NCBI GenBank assembly: GCA_022572825.1
Contig: JACZVE010000113.1
Location: 1 to 8,413 of the forward strand
DNA: 8,413 nt
Reading direction: 5' to 3'
DNA from: SAR324 cluster bacterium
Lineage (GTDB): Bacteria > SAR324 > JACQKK01
The notes beneath the pieces were generated by a model. It had not been told where the DNA came from. It made no database searches and worked only from the letters and a program-made list of their open reading frames with translations. Numbering within the stretch: the stretch's first letter is position 1; every line of letters begins with the position of its first letter. This document shows, one piece after another, positions 1-6,907 of the stretch. Made by a program: the position numbers and the translations under genes.

Positions 1-1
1 C

Positions 2-445
2 GCGGCCGTGCTGGTCGCCGTGCTGGCCGTGTTCTTCCACAAGACCGTCATCGGGCGGGCACTGCGCGCCGTGGCCGACGATCATCAGGCGGCACTGGCG
101 GTGGGCATTCCGCTGAAGACCATCTGGGTGATCGTGTGGTCCGTTGCCGGCATTGTGGGCCTGGTCGCCGGCATCATGTGGGGCGCCAAGAGCGGCGTGC
201 AGTTCTCCCTGTCGCTGATCGCGCTCAAGGCGCTGCCGGTGCTGATTCTGGGTGGATTCACCTCGGTGCCCGGGGCGATCGTGGGCGGGCTGATCATCGG
301 GGTGGGCGAGAAGATCGCGGAGATCTACTGGGGACCGGCGTTCGGCGGGGCCATCGAAAACTGGTTCGCCTACATGCTGGCGCTGGTCTTCCTGATGTTC
401 CGCCCGCAGGGGTTGTTCGGCGAGATCATCATCGAACGGGTGTGA
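2..445 (+). CDS. livH: Branched-chain amino acid-type ABC transporter permease, LivH family (C-terminal part, start outside window)
   Basis: This is the C-terminal ~147 residues of an inner-membrane permease of the LivH family, one of two permease subunits of a HAAT-type importer for branched-chain amino acids or other small organic acids. The frame is open from base 2, so the start lies upstream. The stretch RALRAVADDHQAALAVGIP is the cytoplasmic coupling (EAA-like) loop that contacts the ATPases. It is followed by hydrophobic segments (IWVIVWSVAGIVGLVAGI, then LPVLILGGFTSVPGAIVGGL) and the ending MFRPQGLFG, which is characteristic of the family C-terminus. The TGA stop lies 4 nt before the ATG of the next gene, so the two permeases are co-transcribed and probably translationally coupled. 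The family is certain. The substrate is not: relatives transport amino acids, urea, aromatic acids and amides. Confidence 0.93.
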   Translation, partial: AAVLVAVLAVFFHKTVIGRALRAVADDHQAALAVGIPLKTIWVIVWSVAGIVGLVAGIMWGAKSGVQFSLSLIALKALPVLILGGFTSVPGAIVGGLIIGVGEKIAEIYWGPAFGGAIENWFAYMLALVFLMFRPQGLFGEIIIERV

Positions 446-449
446 GGTT

Positions 450-1526
450 ATGCTCTACCGCGAAGCGGGACAGTTCAAATCCAGTTATGTGGCCGATCAG
501 GCGATCTTTCCCATTGCCCAGGATCGGGTGGTGGTCATTGGGGTGCTGGTGTTCGCCTTTGCCGTGGTGCCCTTCATCGCCGACGAGTACTGGCTGCAGG
601 CGGTGATCATTCCTTTTCTGATCTTCTCCCTGGCGGCCATCGGCCTCAACCTGCTCACCGGATACGCCGGGCAGCTTTCCCTGGGAACCGGTGCGTTCAT
701 GGCCGTGGGGGCGTATGCCACCTACAAGATCACCACCAACATCCCGGAGATCAATATACTGCTCGTATTTCTCCTGGCGGGCCTGATCACCGCGGCGGTC
801 GGCCTCGTGTTCGGTTTGCCCAGCCTTCGCATCAAGGGGTTTTACCTGGCCGTGGCGACGCTTGCGGCGCAGTTTTTCATTCTCTGGCTGTTCAACAAGG
901 TGGGCTGGTTTTACAATTATTTCCCTTCCGGCACCATCACCGCACCCCCGCGCACCGTGTTCGGCATCATGGTCACCGGGCCGGAGGCCAGCGCCGAGGT
1001 GCGCTATCTGGTCTCGCTCGCCATCGTGGTGATCTTCGCCCTGGCGGCCAAGAACCTGGTGCGGGGCCGCATCGGGCGCTCCTGGATGGCGATCCGCGAC
1101 ATGGACATCGCCGCCGAGATCATCGGCATCCGCCCCCTGCAGACCAAGCTGCTGGCCTTCGCCATCAGCTCGTTCTACTGCGGCGTGGCCGGGGCGATGA
1201 TGGTGTTCCTCTGGCTGGGCAGCGCCGAGACGGAGGCCTTCGACGTCTTCGTTTCCTTTCAGGTGTTGTTCATGATCATCATCGGAGGCCTGGGCAGCAT
1301 ATTGGGCTCGTTCCTGGGGGCCGCCTTTATCACGCTGGTGCCGATCTTCCTGACCAATGCCCCAGCCATGTTCAACGTGAACATTCCCATCGACCTTGCC
1401 AAGCATCTGGAGGAGATCATCTTCGGCGGCATGATCGTCTACTTCCTCATCGTCGAGCCCAATGGTTTCGCCCGGCTGTGGCAGATCGGCAAGCAGAAAC
1501 TGCGGCGGTGGCCCTTTCCCTATTGA
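450..1526 (+). CDS. livM: Branched-chain amino acid-type ABC transporter permease, LivM family
   Basis: Complete 358-residue second permease of the HAAT importer, the usual length for LivM. The N-terminus (MLYREAGQFKSSYVADQAIFPI) is a hydrophilic leader I recall in a LivM subgroup, which supports the ATG at 450 even though the GAGG upstream of it is only about 2 nt away. Translation is then probably coupled to the livH stop codon. Many membrane helices follow. The conserved LivM block GYAGQLSLGTGAFMAVGAYA is at about residues 70-90, and the cytoplasmic coupling loop RSWMAIRDMDIAAEIIGIRP is at about 210-230. Near the C-terminus, IIIGGLGSILGSFLGAAF matches the family's last helices. No frameshift or truncation is seen. 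It should pair with LivH to form the membrane channel driven by LivF and a LivG that lies outside the window. Confidence 0.95.
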   Translation: MLYREAGQFKSSYVADQAIFPIAQDRVVVIGVLVFAFAVVPFIADEYWLQAVIIPFLIFSLAAIGLNLLTGYAGQLSLGTGAFMAVGAYATYKITTNIPEINILLVFLLAGLITAAVGLVFGLPSLRIKGFYLAVATLAAQFFILWLFNKVGWFYNYFPSGTITAPPRTVFGIMVTGPEASAEVRYLVSLAIVVIFALAAKNLVRGRIGRSWMAIRDMDIAAEIIGIRPLQTKLLAFAISSFYCGVAGAMMVFLWLGSAETEAFDVFVSFQVLFMIIIGGLGSILGSFLGAAFITLVPIFLTNAPAMFNVNIPIDLAKHLEEIIFGGMIVYFLIVEPNGFARLWQIGKQKLRRWPFPY

Positions 1527-1565
1527 GGTGCCAAGCGAGGCAAAACGGCTGGCCTGAAAAGCGTA

Positions 1566-1602
1566 TTGGCCGATGCAGCGGCGGCGTGCTAGACTCGCCG
1601 CC
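1566..1602 (+). promoter_or_regulatory. Candidate sigma70 promoter inside an inverted repeat, upstream of livK
   Basis: In the 118-bp gap between livM and livK, TTGGCC (1566-1571) is followed after 18 nt by an extended -10 element, TGC-TAGACT (TG at 1587-1588, hexamer 1590-1595). The -10 hexamer lies in the 9-nt loop of a perfect 7-bp inverted repeat, GGCGGCG (1580-1586) / CGCCGCC (1596-1602). Transcription from here would start about 40 nt before the livK ATG. This is a pattern match only. Alternatively the repeat is just a hairpin that attenuates or stabilises the mRNA and sets a higher level for the binding protein, as is common in importer operons. Confidence 0.4.
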
Positions 1603-1644
1603 AATCCCTGATGGATCGACCCAAACCCAACAGAGAGGCGAACC

Positions 1645-2955
1645 ATGAAGATCAGAAACCTGTCGCTGGCCCTGCTCGGCGTCGCAATGGCGTGGATCGG
1701 CGCAACCACCGGCACGCTGCTGGCGCAGAACGAGCAATTCTTTCCCATGCTGGTCTACCGCACGGGCCCCTATGCGCCCAACGGCATTCCCTCGGCGAAC
1801 GGATTCCGCGATTATTACGCGCTGCTCAATGCGCGCGATGGCGGGATCAACGGCGTGAGGATCGTGTCGGAGGAATGCGAGACCAAGTACAATACCAAGA
1901 TCGGGGTGGAGTGCTACGAGAAGCTGAAGAACAAGGGGATGACCGCCCTCATCAACCCGTTCTCCACGGGGATTACCTATCAGTTGATCCCCAAGGCCCC
2001 CGTGGACAAGATTCCCATCCTTTCCATGGGCTATGGCCGCACCGCCGCCGCGGACGGCCGCGTGTTCAAGTGGATCTTTAACTTTCCCACCTCCTACTGG
2101 AGCCAGGCATCGGCTTTCATCCGCTACGTCGGCAAGCAGGAGGGGGGGATGAAAGAGCTGAAGGGCAAGAAGATCGCCCATGTCTACCACAACAGCGCCT
2201 ATGGCAAGGAAGCCAACCCGACGCTCGAGGTACTCTCCAAAAAGTTCGGCTACGACCTGAAGCTGCTGGCGGTGGACCATCCCGGCCAGGAGCAAAAGGC
2301 GACCTGGCTGCAGATCCGCCGCTACCGCCCCGACTGGATCTTCATGTCCGGCTGGGGGGTGATGAATCAGGTGGCCATCAAGGAGGCCGCGGCGATCAAC
2401 TATCCCATGGATAAATTCGTCGGCAACTGGTGGTCCGGCACCGAGACCGACGTGATTCCCGCCGGCGACAGGGCCATCGGCTACAAGAGCGCCACCTTCA
2501 ACGGCGCGGGCGCCAAATGGAAGGTGCATGAGGACATCCTCAAGTACGTCTACAACGGCGACGAGGCCAGGGCCAGGGACAACAACTGGGGGGAAGTGCT
2601 CTACAACCGCACCCTCGTCAACGCCATGTTCGGCGTGGAGGCGGTGCGCACCGCCATGGGCCGCTACGGCAACAAGGCCATGACCGGCGAGCAGGTGCGC
2701 TGGGGGCTGGAGAACCTCGACGTGACCCCGAAGCGGCTCAAGGAACTGGGCATGGCAGGGATGACCCGCCCGGTCAAGGTGTCCTGCGCGGATCACGAAA
2801 CGAGCGGGCCGGTGATCTTCCAGCAGTGGGACGGCAAGCAGTGGAAGATGGTCAGCGGCTGGTTCAAGCCGATGCGCGACGTGGTGCGGCCGATGATCGA
2901 AAAAGCGGCCGCGGCCTATGCCAAGGAAAACAACATAACCCCGCGCGACTGCTGA
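1645..2955 (+). CDS. livK: Periplasmic substrate-binding protein of HAAT ABC importer, LivK-like (Peripla_BP_6)
   Basis: A 436-residue periplasmic ligand-binding protein that captures the substrate for the LivHM channel. The first ~28 residues form a Sec signal peptide: MKIRNLS, then a hydrophobic core, with likely cleavage near TGTLLA/QNEQ. The mature part begins with the family's first strand and the ligand loop RTGPYAPNGIPSANGFRDYYALLNARDGGINGVRI, shown here by its key residues G41-P42 and GGING (residues 66-70). KKIAHVYHNSAYGKEANPTL around residue 175-195 is the second-lobe hinge motif of the type I binding fold. C78 and C90 could form a disulfide. A GAGAGG ribosome binding site lies 6 nt before the ATG. 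The protein is somewhat longer than E. coli LivK (about 370), as in the subgroup of amide/aromatic-acid binding proteins. The specificity is unknown. Confidence 0.92.
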   Translation: MKIRNLSLALLGVAMAWIGATTGTLLAQNEQFFPMLVYRTGPYAPNGIPSANGFRDYYALLNARDGGINGVRIVSEECETKYNTKIGVECYEKLKNKGMTALINPFSTGITYQLIPKAPVDKIPILSMGYGRTAAADGRVFKWIFNFPTSYWSQASAFIRYVGKQEGGMKELKGKKIAHVYHNSAYGKEANPTLEVLSKKFGYDLKLLAVDHPGQEQKATWLQIRRYRPDWIFMSGWGVMNQVAIKEAAAINYPMDKFVGNWWSGTETDVIPAGDRAIGYKSATFNGAGAKWKVHEDILKYVYNGDEARARDNNWGEVLYNRTLVNAMFGVEAVRTAMGRYGNKAMTGEQVRWGLENLDVTPKRLKELGMAGMTRPVKVSCADHETSGPVIFQQWDGKQWKMVSGWFKPMRDVVRPMIEKAAAAYAKENNITPRDC

Positions 2956-2961
2956 TACGAG

Positions 2962-3804
2962 ATGCTGTCCAAGGCGGAAGCGCTGGCAGTTGTTCCCAAG
3001 GGTAGCCCGCTGCTCAGCGTCAACAATATCGAGGTGATTTACGATCACGTGATATTGGTGTTGAAGGGGGTTTCCCTGGAGGTTCCCGAGGGGGGCGTGG
3101 TAGCCCTCCTCGGCGCCAATGGAGCCGGCAAGACCACCACGCTGAAGGCCATCTCCAACCTGCTCAGCGCCGAGCGGGGCGATGTCACCAAGGGTCTGAT
3201 CGAGTATCGCGCGGAACGGGTGGACCAGCTCACCCCCTATGAGCTGGTCAAGCGCGGCGTGATCCAGGTGATGGAAGGCCGCCACGTCTTCGAGCACCTC
3301 ACCGTCGAGGAGAATCTGCTTACCGGGGCCTATACCCGCACCGATGGCCGGCGGGCCATTGGTGAGGATTTGGAGCTGGTCTATCACTACTTTCCTCTCC
3401 TGAAGGAGCGGCGAGGCGAGCTGGCCGGCTACACCTCGGGCGGCGAGCAGCAGATGACGGCGATCGGGCGCGCCCTGATGGCCCGTCCCAGAATGATGCT
3501 GCTGGACGAGCCGTCCATGGGCCTCGCGCCGCAACTGGTGGAGGAAATCTTCGAGATCGTCTCGCAGCTCAACCAACGCGAAGGGGTGAGCATTCTGCTG
3601 GCCGAGCAGAACACCTACCTGGCGCTGCGCTGCGCGTCCTACGGATATATTCTGGAAAATGGGCGGGTCGTCTTGGAAGGAAATGCCGAGACGCTGCGCA
3701 ACAACGAGGACGTCAAGGAGTTCTATCTCGGTCTGGAAACGGGCGGCCGCAAAAGCTACCGCGACGTAAAGCACTATCGCCGCCGCAAGCGCTGGCTCGC
3801 CTGA
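2962..3804 (+). CDS. livF: ABC transporter ATP-binding protein, LivF family
   Basis: Complete 280-residue cytoplasmic ATPase that powers the importer. Walker A is GANGAGKTT (residues 51-59), the Q-loop is IQVMEGRHVF (about 101-110), the signature is TSGGEQQ (158-164; T replaces the usual L), and Walker B is MMLLDEP with D182/E183. ILLAEQN (211-217) has Gln in place of the switch His, which is normal for LivF. The C-terminus RKSYRDVKHYRRRKRWLA is a basic tail I recall as typical of a LivF subgroup, so the gene is intact to its stop. It begins 6 nt after the livK stop with only a weak GAG upstream, suggesting coupled translation. Its stop codon lies almost exactly at the point where the ATPase on the opposite strand breaks off, and no terminator hairpin is seen after it. 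Confidence 0.95.
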   Translation: MLSKAEALAVVPKGSPLLSVNNIEVIYDHVILVLKGVSLEVPEGGVVALLGANGAGKTTTLKAISNLLSAERGDVTKGLIEYRAERVDQLTPYELVKRGVIQVMEGRHVFEHLTVEENLLTGAYTRTDGRRAIGEDLELVYHYFPLLKERRGELAGYTSGGEQQMTAIGRALMARPRMMLLDEPSMGLAPQLVEEIFEIVSQLNQREGVSILLAEQNTYLALRCASYGYILENGRVVLEGNAETLRNNEDVKEFYLGLETGGRKSYRDVKHYRRRKRWLA

Positions 3805-3811
3805 GGACCGC

Positions 3812-4180
3812 CCCCGCCGCCATCCCGCGATACTCCAGGCCGATCCCGATGTTTTCTTCGACGGTCTTCCAGGGAAAGGTGGTGTCCTTCTGGAAGATGT
3901 AGCCGACTTTATCCAGTGGGCGGGTCACCGCCTCCCCGGCGATGTAGACCGCCCCGCTGGTCGCGGACATCAGGCCCACGGCAATGTTCAGCACGGTGGA
4001 CTTGCCGCAGCCTCTGGGCCCGATGAGGGAAACGAACTCGTGATCCGCCACTTCGAACGAGGGGTCTCCCAGGGCGATCACCTGGCGATCCTTCAGCGCG
4101 AAGCGTTTGCGCAGCGAGCGAACCTGGATACGCGTGGGCTGGTGGGCCGGCCGTTGGGCGGGATTTGGCGATGAGGCCAT
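3812..4180 (-). pseudogene. Truncated ABC transporter ATPase, NitT/TauT/SsuB type (N-terminal ~123 residues only)
   Basis: The N-terminal part of a nitrate/sulfonate/taurine-type importer ATPase. The start of the fold is clear: IQVRSLRKRF, then FEVADHEFVSLIGPRGCGKST (Walker A at about residues 54-62; R is found where relatives usually have S in GPSGCGKST), then the Q-loop region KVGYIFQKDTTFPWKTVEENIGIGLEYRGM at about 91-120. After residue ~122 the similarity stops. The remaining open frame (to 3713) runs antisense through the 3' end of livF and resembles nothing. The signature motif, Walker B and switch region are therefore absent and the product cannot hydrolyse ATP. A normal homologue has about 250-270 residues, so more than half is missing. 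The breakpoint, about 3805-3815, abuts the livF stop. The gene lies 165 bp downstream of its probable partner binding protein. No good ribosome binding site is seen before the ATG. Confidence 0.85.
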
Positions 4181-4345
4181 GGGTGGTTTGCGCGCCTTCG
4201 CTCAGGCGTGAAGCTTGCCTTGGAACCGGGGATGCAGGGTGGGGAGTCCGGCCGCACGCGGCACCGGGGCGCCCGCGGCCGGCGCTGGGCGGGAAGGGCG
4301 TGGCACGCTCCGACCGCCGCTGATAGTTGGAGCGATCGGCCGCGG

Positions 4346-5437
4346 TCAGGTCTGTGCCGCTTTAACCACGAAGCGCATATCGACAACTTCCTCGTAGGCC
4401 CAGTTCTTCTTGGTGGCGCGTGGCACCCAGACCTTCTTGGCGGCCTCGAAATCCTCGCGGGAGATCAGCAGCTCGTAATTGAAGATGGCCTGATAGTACT
4501 TGACCTCGTTCATCACCTGCTCCTGGGTGAAAGTGCCCATGTACTTGCGGCCGATTTTGTCGAAAACCTCCTCCGCGTCCCGCCCTTTGAGCCACTGCAT
4601 GGCCCGGTATACGGCGGTGACGTAGGCTTCCGTCAGCGCCGTGTCTTCCTCGATCGTCTCCTTGAGCGCGTAGCCGACAGTGGTGGGGATATTGGCGCCA
4701 AAAACCGTGTTCCAGGCCTGGCTGGAGGAAATATCGAACAGGGCCATGCCGTAGCCGTCGCCGATGGCCTTTTCCATCCAGATCGGGATGGCCATGATGG
4801 CGTCGAACCGGCCGGACTTCAGGCCGCCCAGCATGGTCGTGGTGCCTCCCCCGCCGACCCACTTCACCTGGTCGTTGACCGACTTGCCACCGGCGGCGAA
4901 CTGCGAGAGCACGTAATTGCCGTAGACCCACGTGCCCGATCCGATGCGCGTGGCCGCGATCACGCGCCGCTCGCCGTTGGGACGGCGCAAGGTGGCCAGC
5001 TTATCCACAGTGTTCAGGCCGGCCTCCCACAGTTCCTTGCGCACCAGAATGTTCGCGTAGGAGCAGCGGGTATCGCTGCCGTAGATCATGGCGGTGGGCT
5101 TGCCCTTCTCGCTGATCCTAAGCGGGTGGGAACTGTCACCCTGGGCAAAGCCCACCTGCCGGCCGGCCAGCATCTGGGCCACCCGTGCCCCGCCCCCTGG
5201 TACGATGAAGGTGGCGCTCAGTCCGGCATCATCGAAATACCCCATTTCCTGCGCGATCATGTGGGGCGCGTAGATGGCGGTATTCACGCTGTGGGAGAGG
5301 GTGATGAATTTGAGCTTCTTGCGCTTTTGTCCGTATATCGTCGTTCCTGCCGCAAAAACGCCGACGGCCAAAGCGCCGGTGGTTGAATAGTGCAACAGAT
5401 CACGGCGAGTGATGCCGCGCGACGCTGTTCCGCTCAT
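4346..5437 (-). CDS. ABC transporter substrate-binding protein, NMT1/SsuA/TauA-like, with Tat signal
   Basis: A 363-residue periplasmic binding protein of the NitT/TauT (aliphatic sulfonate, taurine, nitrate, pyrimidine precursor) family. The N-terminus ITRRDLLHYSTTGALAVGVF is a twin-arginine signal (RR at residues 11-12), implying export in folded form. The mature part starts near KLKFITLSHSVNTAIYAPHM, followed by AQEMGYFDDAGLSATF, the standard first-lobe motif of SsuA-like proteins (residues ~61-77), and GGGARVAQMLAGRQVGFAQGD (~81-101), where ligand contacts usually lie. A good ribosome binding site, AGGGAGC (5442-5448 on the complement), is 4 nt before the ATG; the core GGGAG is about 6 nt away. 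The open frame looks intact. Its ATPase partner downstream is truncated and no permease is present, so it is orphaned unless other copies exist elsewhere. The ligand cannot be assigned from sequence; the sulfur genes to the right make a sulfonate or other organosulfur plausible but unproven. Confidence 0.88.
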   Translation of the reverse strand: MSGTASRGITRRDLLHYSTTGALAVGVFAAGTTIYGQKRKKLKFITLSHSVNTAIYAPHMIAQEMGYFDDAGLSATFIVPGGGARVAQMLAGRQVGFAQGDSSHPLRISEKGKPTAMIYGSDTRCSYANILVRKELWEAGLNTVDKLATLRRPNGERRVIAATRIGSGTWVYGNYVLSQFAAGGKSVNDQVKWVGGGGTTTMLGGLKSGRFDAIMAIPIWMEKAIGDGYGMALFDISSSQAWNTVFGANIPTTVGYALKETIEEDTALTEAYVTAVYRAMQWLKGRDAEEVFDKIGRKYMGTFTQEQVMNEVKYYQAIFNYELLISREDFEAAKKVWVPRATKKNWAYEEVVDMRFVVKAAQT

Positions 5438-5549
5438 GGCTGCTCCCTATCGACCATTGGTCTCCGTCTTCAAAGGGGGTGGGGGGTTCCCAGCCTCCTC
5501 GTGGCGGTGGATTCATGAAGTTACGGCAACACCGCGGGTATTGACAATC

Positions 5550-5568
5550 GCCCAGGCCACCCCTGGGC
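5550..5568 (-). promoter_or_regulatory. Perfect 7-bp inverted repeat in the leader of the binding-protein gene
   Basis: GCCCAGG (5550-5556) and CCTGGGC (5562-5568) are separated by 5 nt and lie about 113 bp upstream of the Tat-exported binding-protein start. It could be a leader hairpin or an operator. There is no T-run to make it a terminator, and there is no further evidence for its role. Confidence 0.35.
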
Positions 5569-5845
5569 TTCGATATTCCAGACAGCCCGCCATCGACCCA
5601 TTGGCCGGCGCACCGCGCCCCGCGAAGACGCCCTGGCCGGGCCGCATCTGTTCAGGGTGGGCAGTCCCCGGCAGGGCAGAGCCGGATCGGCCGGGACAGC
5701 TGGCTCCGTCCATGGCACCACCGACAGTACGTAGTGAAGGTGCTGCGCTTGCCCGCGGGCCTTTGGCCTTCGGGTAACACCGGGGGGATGGGCCTCGTGA
5801 CAGTGCTGATGCGGAGATGATGCCGAATCCGATGTGATCGGCCCT

Positions 5846-5873
5846 ATCGAGCCTGCGAGGGTGCGGGCTCGAT
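5846..5873 (-). terminator. Hairpin downstream of the persulfide dioxygenase gene, possible terminator
   Basis: A perfect 8-bp inverted repeat, ATCGAGCC (5846-5853) / GGCTCGAT (5866-5873), extends inward through one imperfect pair and two G-C pairs to a 6-nt loop. It lies about 47 nt beyond the persulfide dioxygenase stop codon. No T-tract follows on the - strand, so a classical intrinsic terminator is not supported. It may serve as an mRNA 3' end or as a regulatory site. Confidence 0.35.
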
Positions 5874-5919
5874 GAACGGCGAAGTTCCGCACCCGACACA
5901 GAAGCGCGGCCCCGTCGGC

Positions 5920-6840
5920 TCAGACGGTTTCTTCGGTGATCTCGCCTCCAGGCCGGCCGTCCTCGCTGGTCGCCGGTTGGAAGAGGTTCACCGGGATCTT
6001 GAGGTAGCGCACGCTGCTGGTGGGGCTGGGTTCGGGAAGGCGCCCGGCGTCGATGTTCACCTGTACGCTCTGGAAGAGCAATTTCGGCGTACTCAAGGTG
6101 CTGTCGCGTTCCGTGCGGAATTTGACGAATGCCTCCTCGCTGCGGTCGGCCGGGAGGTGCACGTTGCCCCGCTTCTGCTCGCCGATCGTGCTCTCGAACG
6201 CAAGATCGCGGCCGCCCGGCTGGTAATCGTGCCCCACGAACACACGGGTCTGTTCCGGGAGCGTATATAGCCGCTCGGTGACGGAGCGGTATTGCTCCCG
6301 CGCGCTGCCGGCGGGAAAGTCGCAGCGGCCGGTGCCGGAGTCCGGCATGAAGAGGCAGTCGCCGGTGAAGATCGCGTCGCCCATCTTGTAGGCGGCATCG
6401 GCCGGTGTGTGTCCGGGCGTGAAGATGACCTCCAGCGCGAGCGTGCCGGCGCGCAGGATCTCGCCATCCTGGAGCAGCCGGTCGAACTGGCTGCCGTCGG
6501 TCTTGAACGCCGCGGGCAGGTCGAAGGCCTGCTTGAAGGTCTTTTGTACCTCGGTAATATTGGCCCCGATCGCGATCTGGGCCTGGGGAAACGCCTTTTT
6601 CAGCGCCTGCGATCCGGAGAGATGATCCGCATGGGCGTGGGTTTCCAGGATGAAATGAACGCGTAGCCTGCTGCCCTCGACAAAGCGGATCACCTCGTCC
6701 ACAGACCGCGTATCGGTGGTGGAAGGGGCCGGGTCGTAATTGAGCACGGGATCGATCACCACCGCATCCTGCGAGGCCGGATCGTACACGACGTACGTCA
6801 GGGTGCTGGTGGCATCATCGTAGAAAGCCTGAACTTCCAA
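5920..6840 (-). CDS. Persulfide dioxygenase, metallo-beta-lactamase fold (ETHE1/Blh type)
   Basis: A 306-residue iron enzyme expected to oxidise glutathione persulfide to glutathione and sulfite with O2, in cytoplasmic sulfide/persulfide detoxification. Numbered from a TTG start at 6840: THAHADH is at 67-73 (ligands H68, H70, D72, H73), then PGHT with H144, TGDCLF with D161, and VGHDY with H204. This is the full metal-binding set of the fold. SGTGRCDFP (about 168-176) matches the GxGRxDF segment that separates persulfide dioxygenases from glyoxalase II. The TTG is chosen because AAGGAG (6848-6853 on the complement) is 7 nt upstream and residue 2 onward (LEVQAFYDDATSTLTYVVYD) is where the fold begins. 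The frame is open to an ATG at 6972, but that would add 44 residues of unfamiliar, Arg-rich sequence overlapping the previous gene. The C-terminal ~35 residues (SVRYLKIPVNLF) are longer than in ETHE1, as in bacterial Blh relatives. It lies directly downstream of the DUF6691 remnant, an arrangement known from bigR-type operons. Confidence 0.9.
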   Translation of the reverse strand: MEVQAFYDDATSTLTYVVYDPASQDAVVIDPVLNYDPAPSTTDTRSVDEVIRFVEGSRLRVHFILETHAHADHLSGSQALKKAFPQAQIAIGANITEVQKTFKQAFDLPAAFKTDGSQFDRLLQDGEILRAGTLALEVIFTPGHTPADAAYKMGDAIFTGDCLFMPDSGTGRCDFPAGSAREQYRSVTERLYTLPEQTRVFVGHDYQPGGRDLAFESTIGEQKRGNVHLPADRSEEAFVKFRTERDSTLSTPKLLFQSVQVNIDAGRLPEPSPTSSVRYLKIPVNLFQPATSEDGRPGGEITEETV

Positions 6841-6847
6841 GGGTGTG

Positions 6848-6853
6848 CTCCTT
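6848..6853 (-). promoter_or_regulatory. Strong ribosome binding site that sets the TTG start of the persulfide dioxygenase
   Basis: The complement reads AAGGAG, 7 nt before the TTG at 6840-6838. No other in-frame ATG or GTG near this point has comparable spacing to a Shine-Dalgarno sequence. Confidence 0.7.
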
Positions 6854-6907
6854 GCCAGCCGCGTATTCACAGGGCAGCGAGCATGCAGCGCCGTGCGCTG
6901 AATGCCA

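Larger units (their letters stand above)
5438..5919. other. 482-bp intergenic spacer, no recognisable gene
   Basis: This lies between the stop of the persulfide dioxygenase and the start of the Tat-exported binding protein, both read leftward. Open frames of about 120 codons exist on both strands, but they are rich in Pro, Arg, Ala and Gly, show no family motif and lack credible ribosome binding sites, so I do not call them genes. The spacer contains several symmetrical sequences: the hairpins listed separately, the perfect 10-bp palindrome GCCCGCGGGC (5751-5760), and CCGAT-GTG-ATCGG (5829-5841). The promoter of the binding-protein gene should be in the left part. TTGACA occurs at 5541-5546 on the + strand but has no matching -10. 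No tRNA or riboswitch that I know was recognised. Confidence 0.6.

Noticed and set aside
429..1748. 439-codon open frame on the - strand opposite livM
   Set aside because: It is antisense to a clear membrane protein gene; its Asp/Glu/His/Gly-rich product has no family motif. It arises from GC-biased third positions.
1447..3774. 775-codon open frame on the - strand opposite livK and livF
   Set aside because: Fully overlapped by two well-supported genes and low in recognisable motifs; long antisense frames are usual in GC-rich DNA.
4208..5386. 392-codon open frame on the + strand opposite the Tat-exported binding protein
   Set aside because: The - strand protein has a signal sequence, family motifs and a ribosome binding site; the + strand product has none.
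5513..5899. Overlapping - strand open frames of about 125 codons in the spacer
   Set aside because: Composition dominated by Pro, Arg, Ala and Gly, no motif, no ribosome binding site, and two frames equally open.
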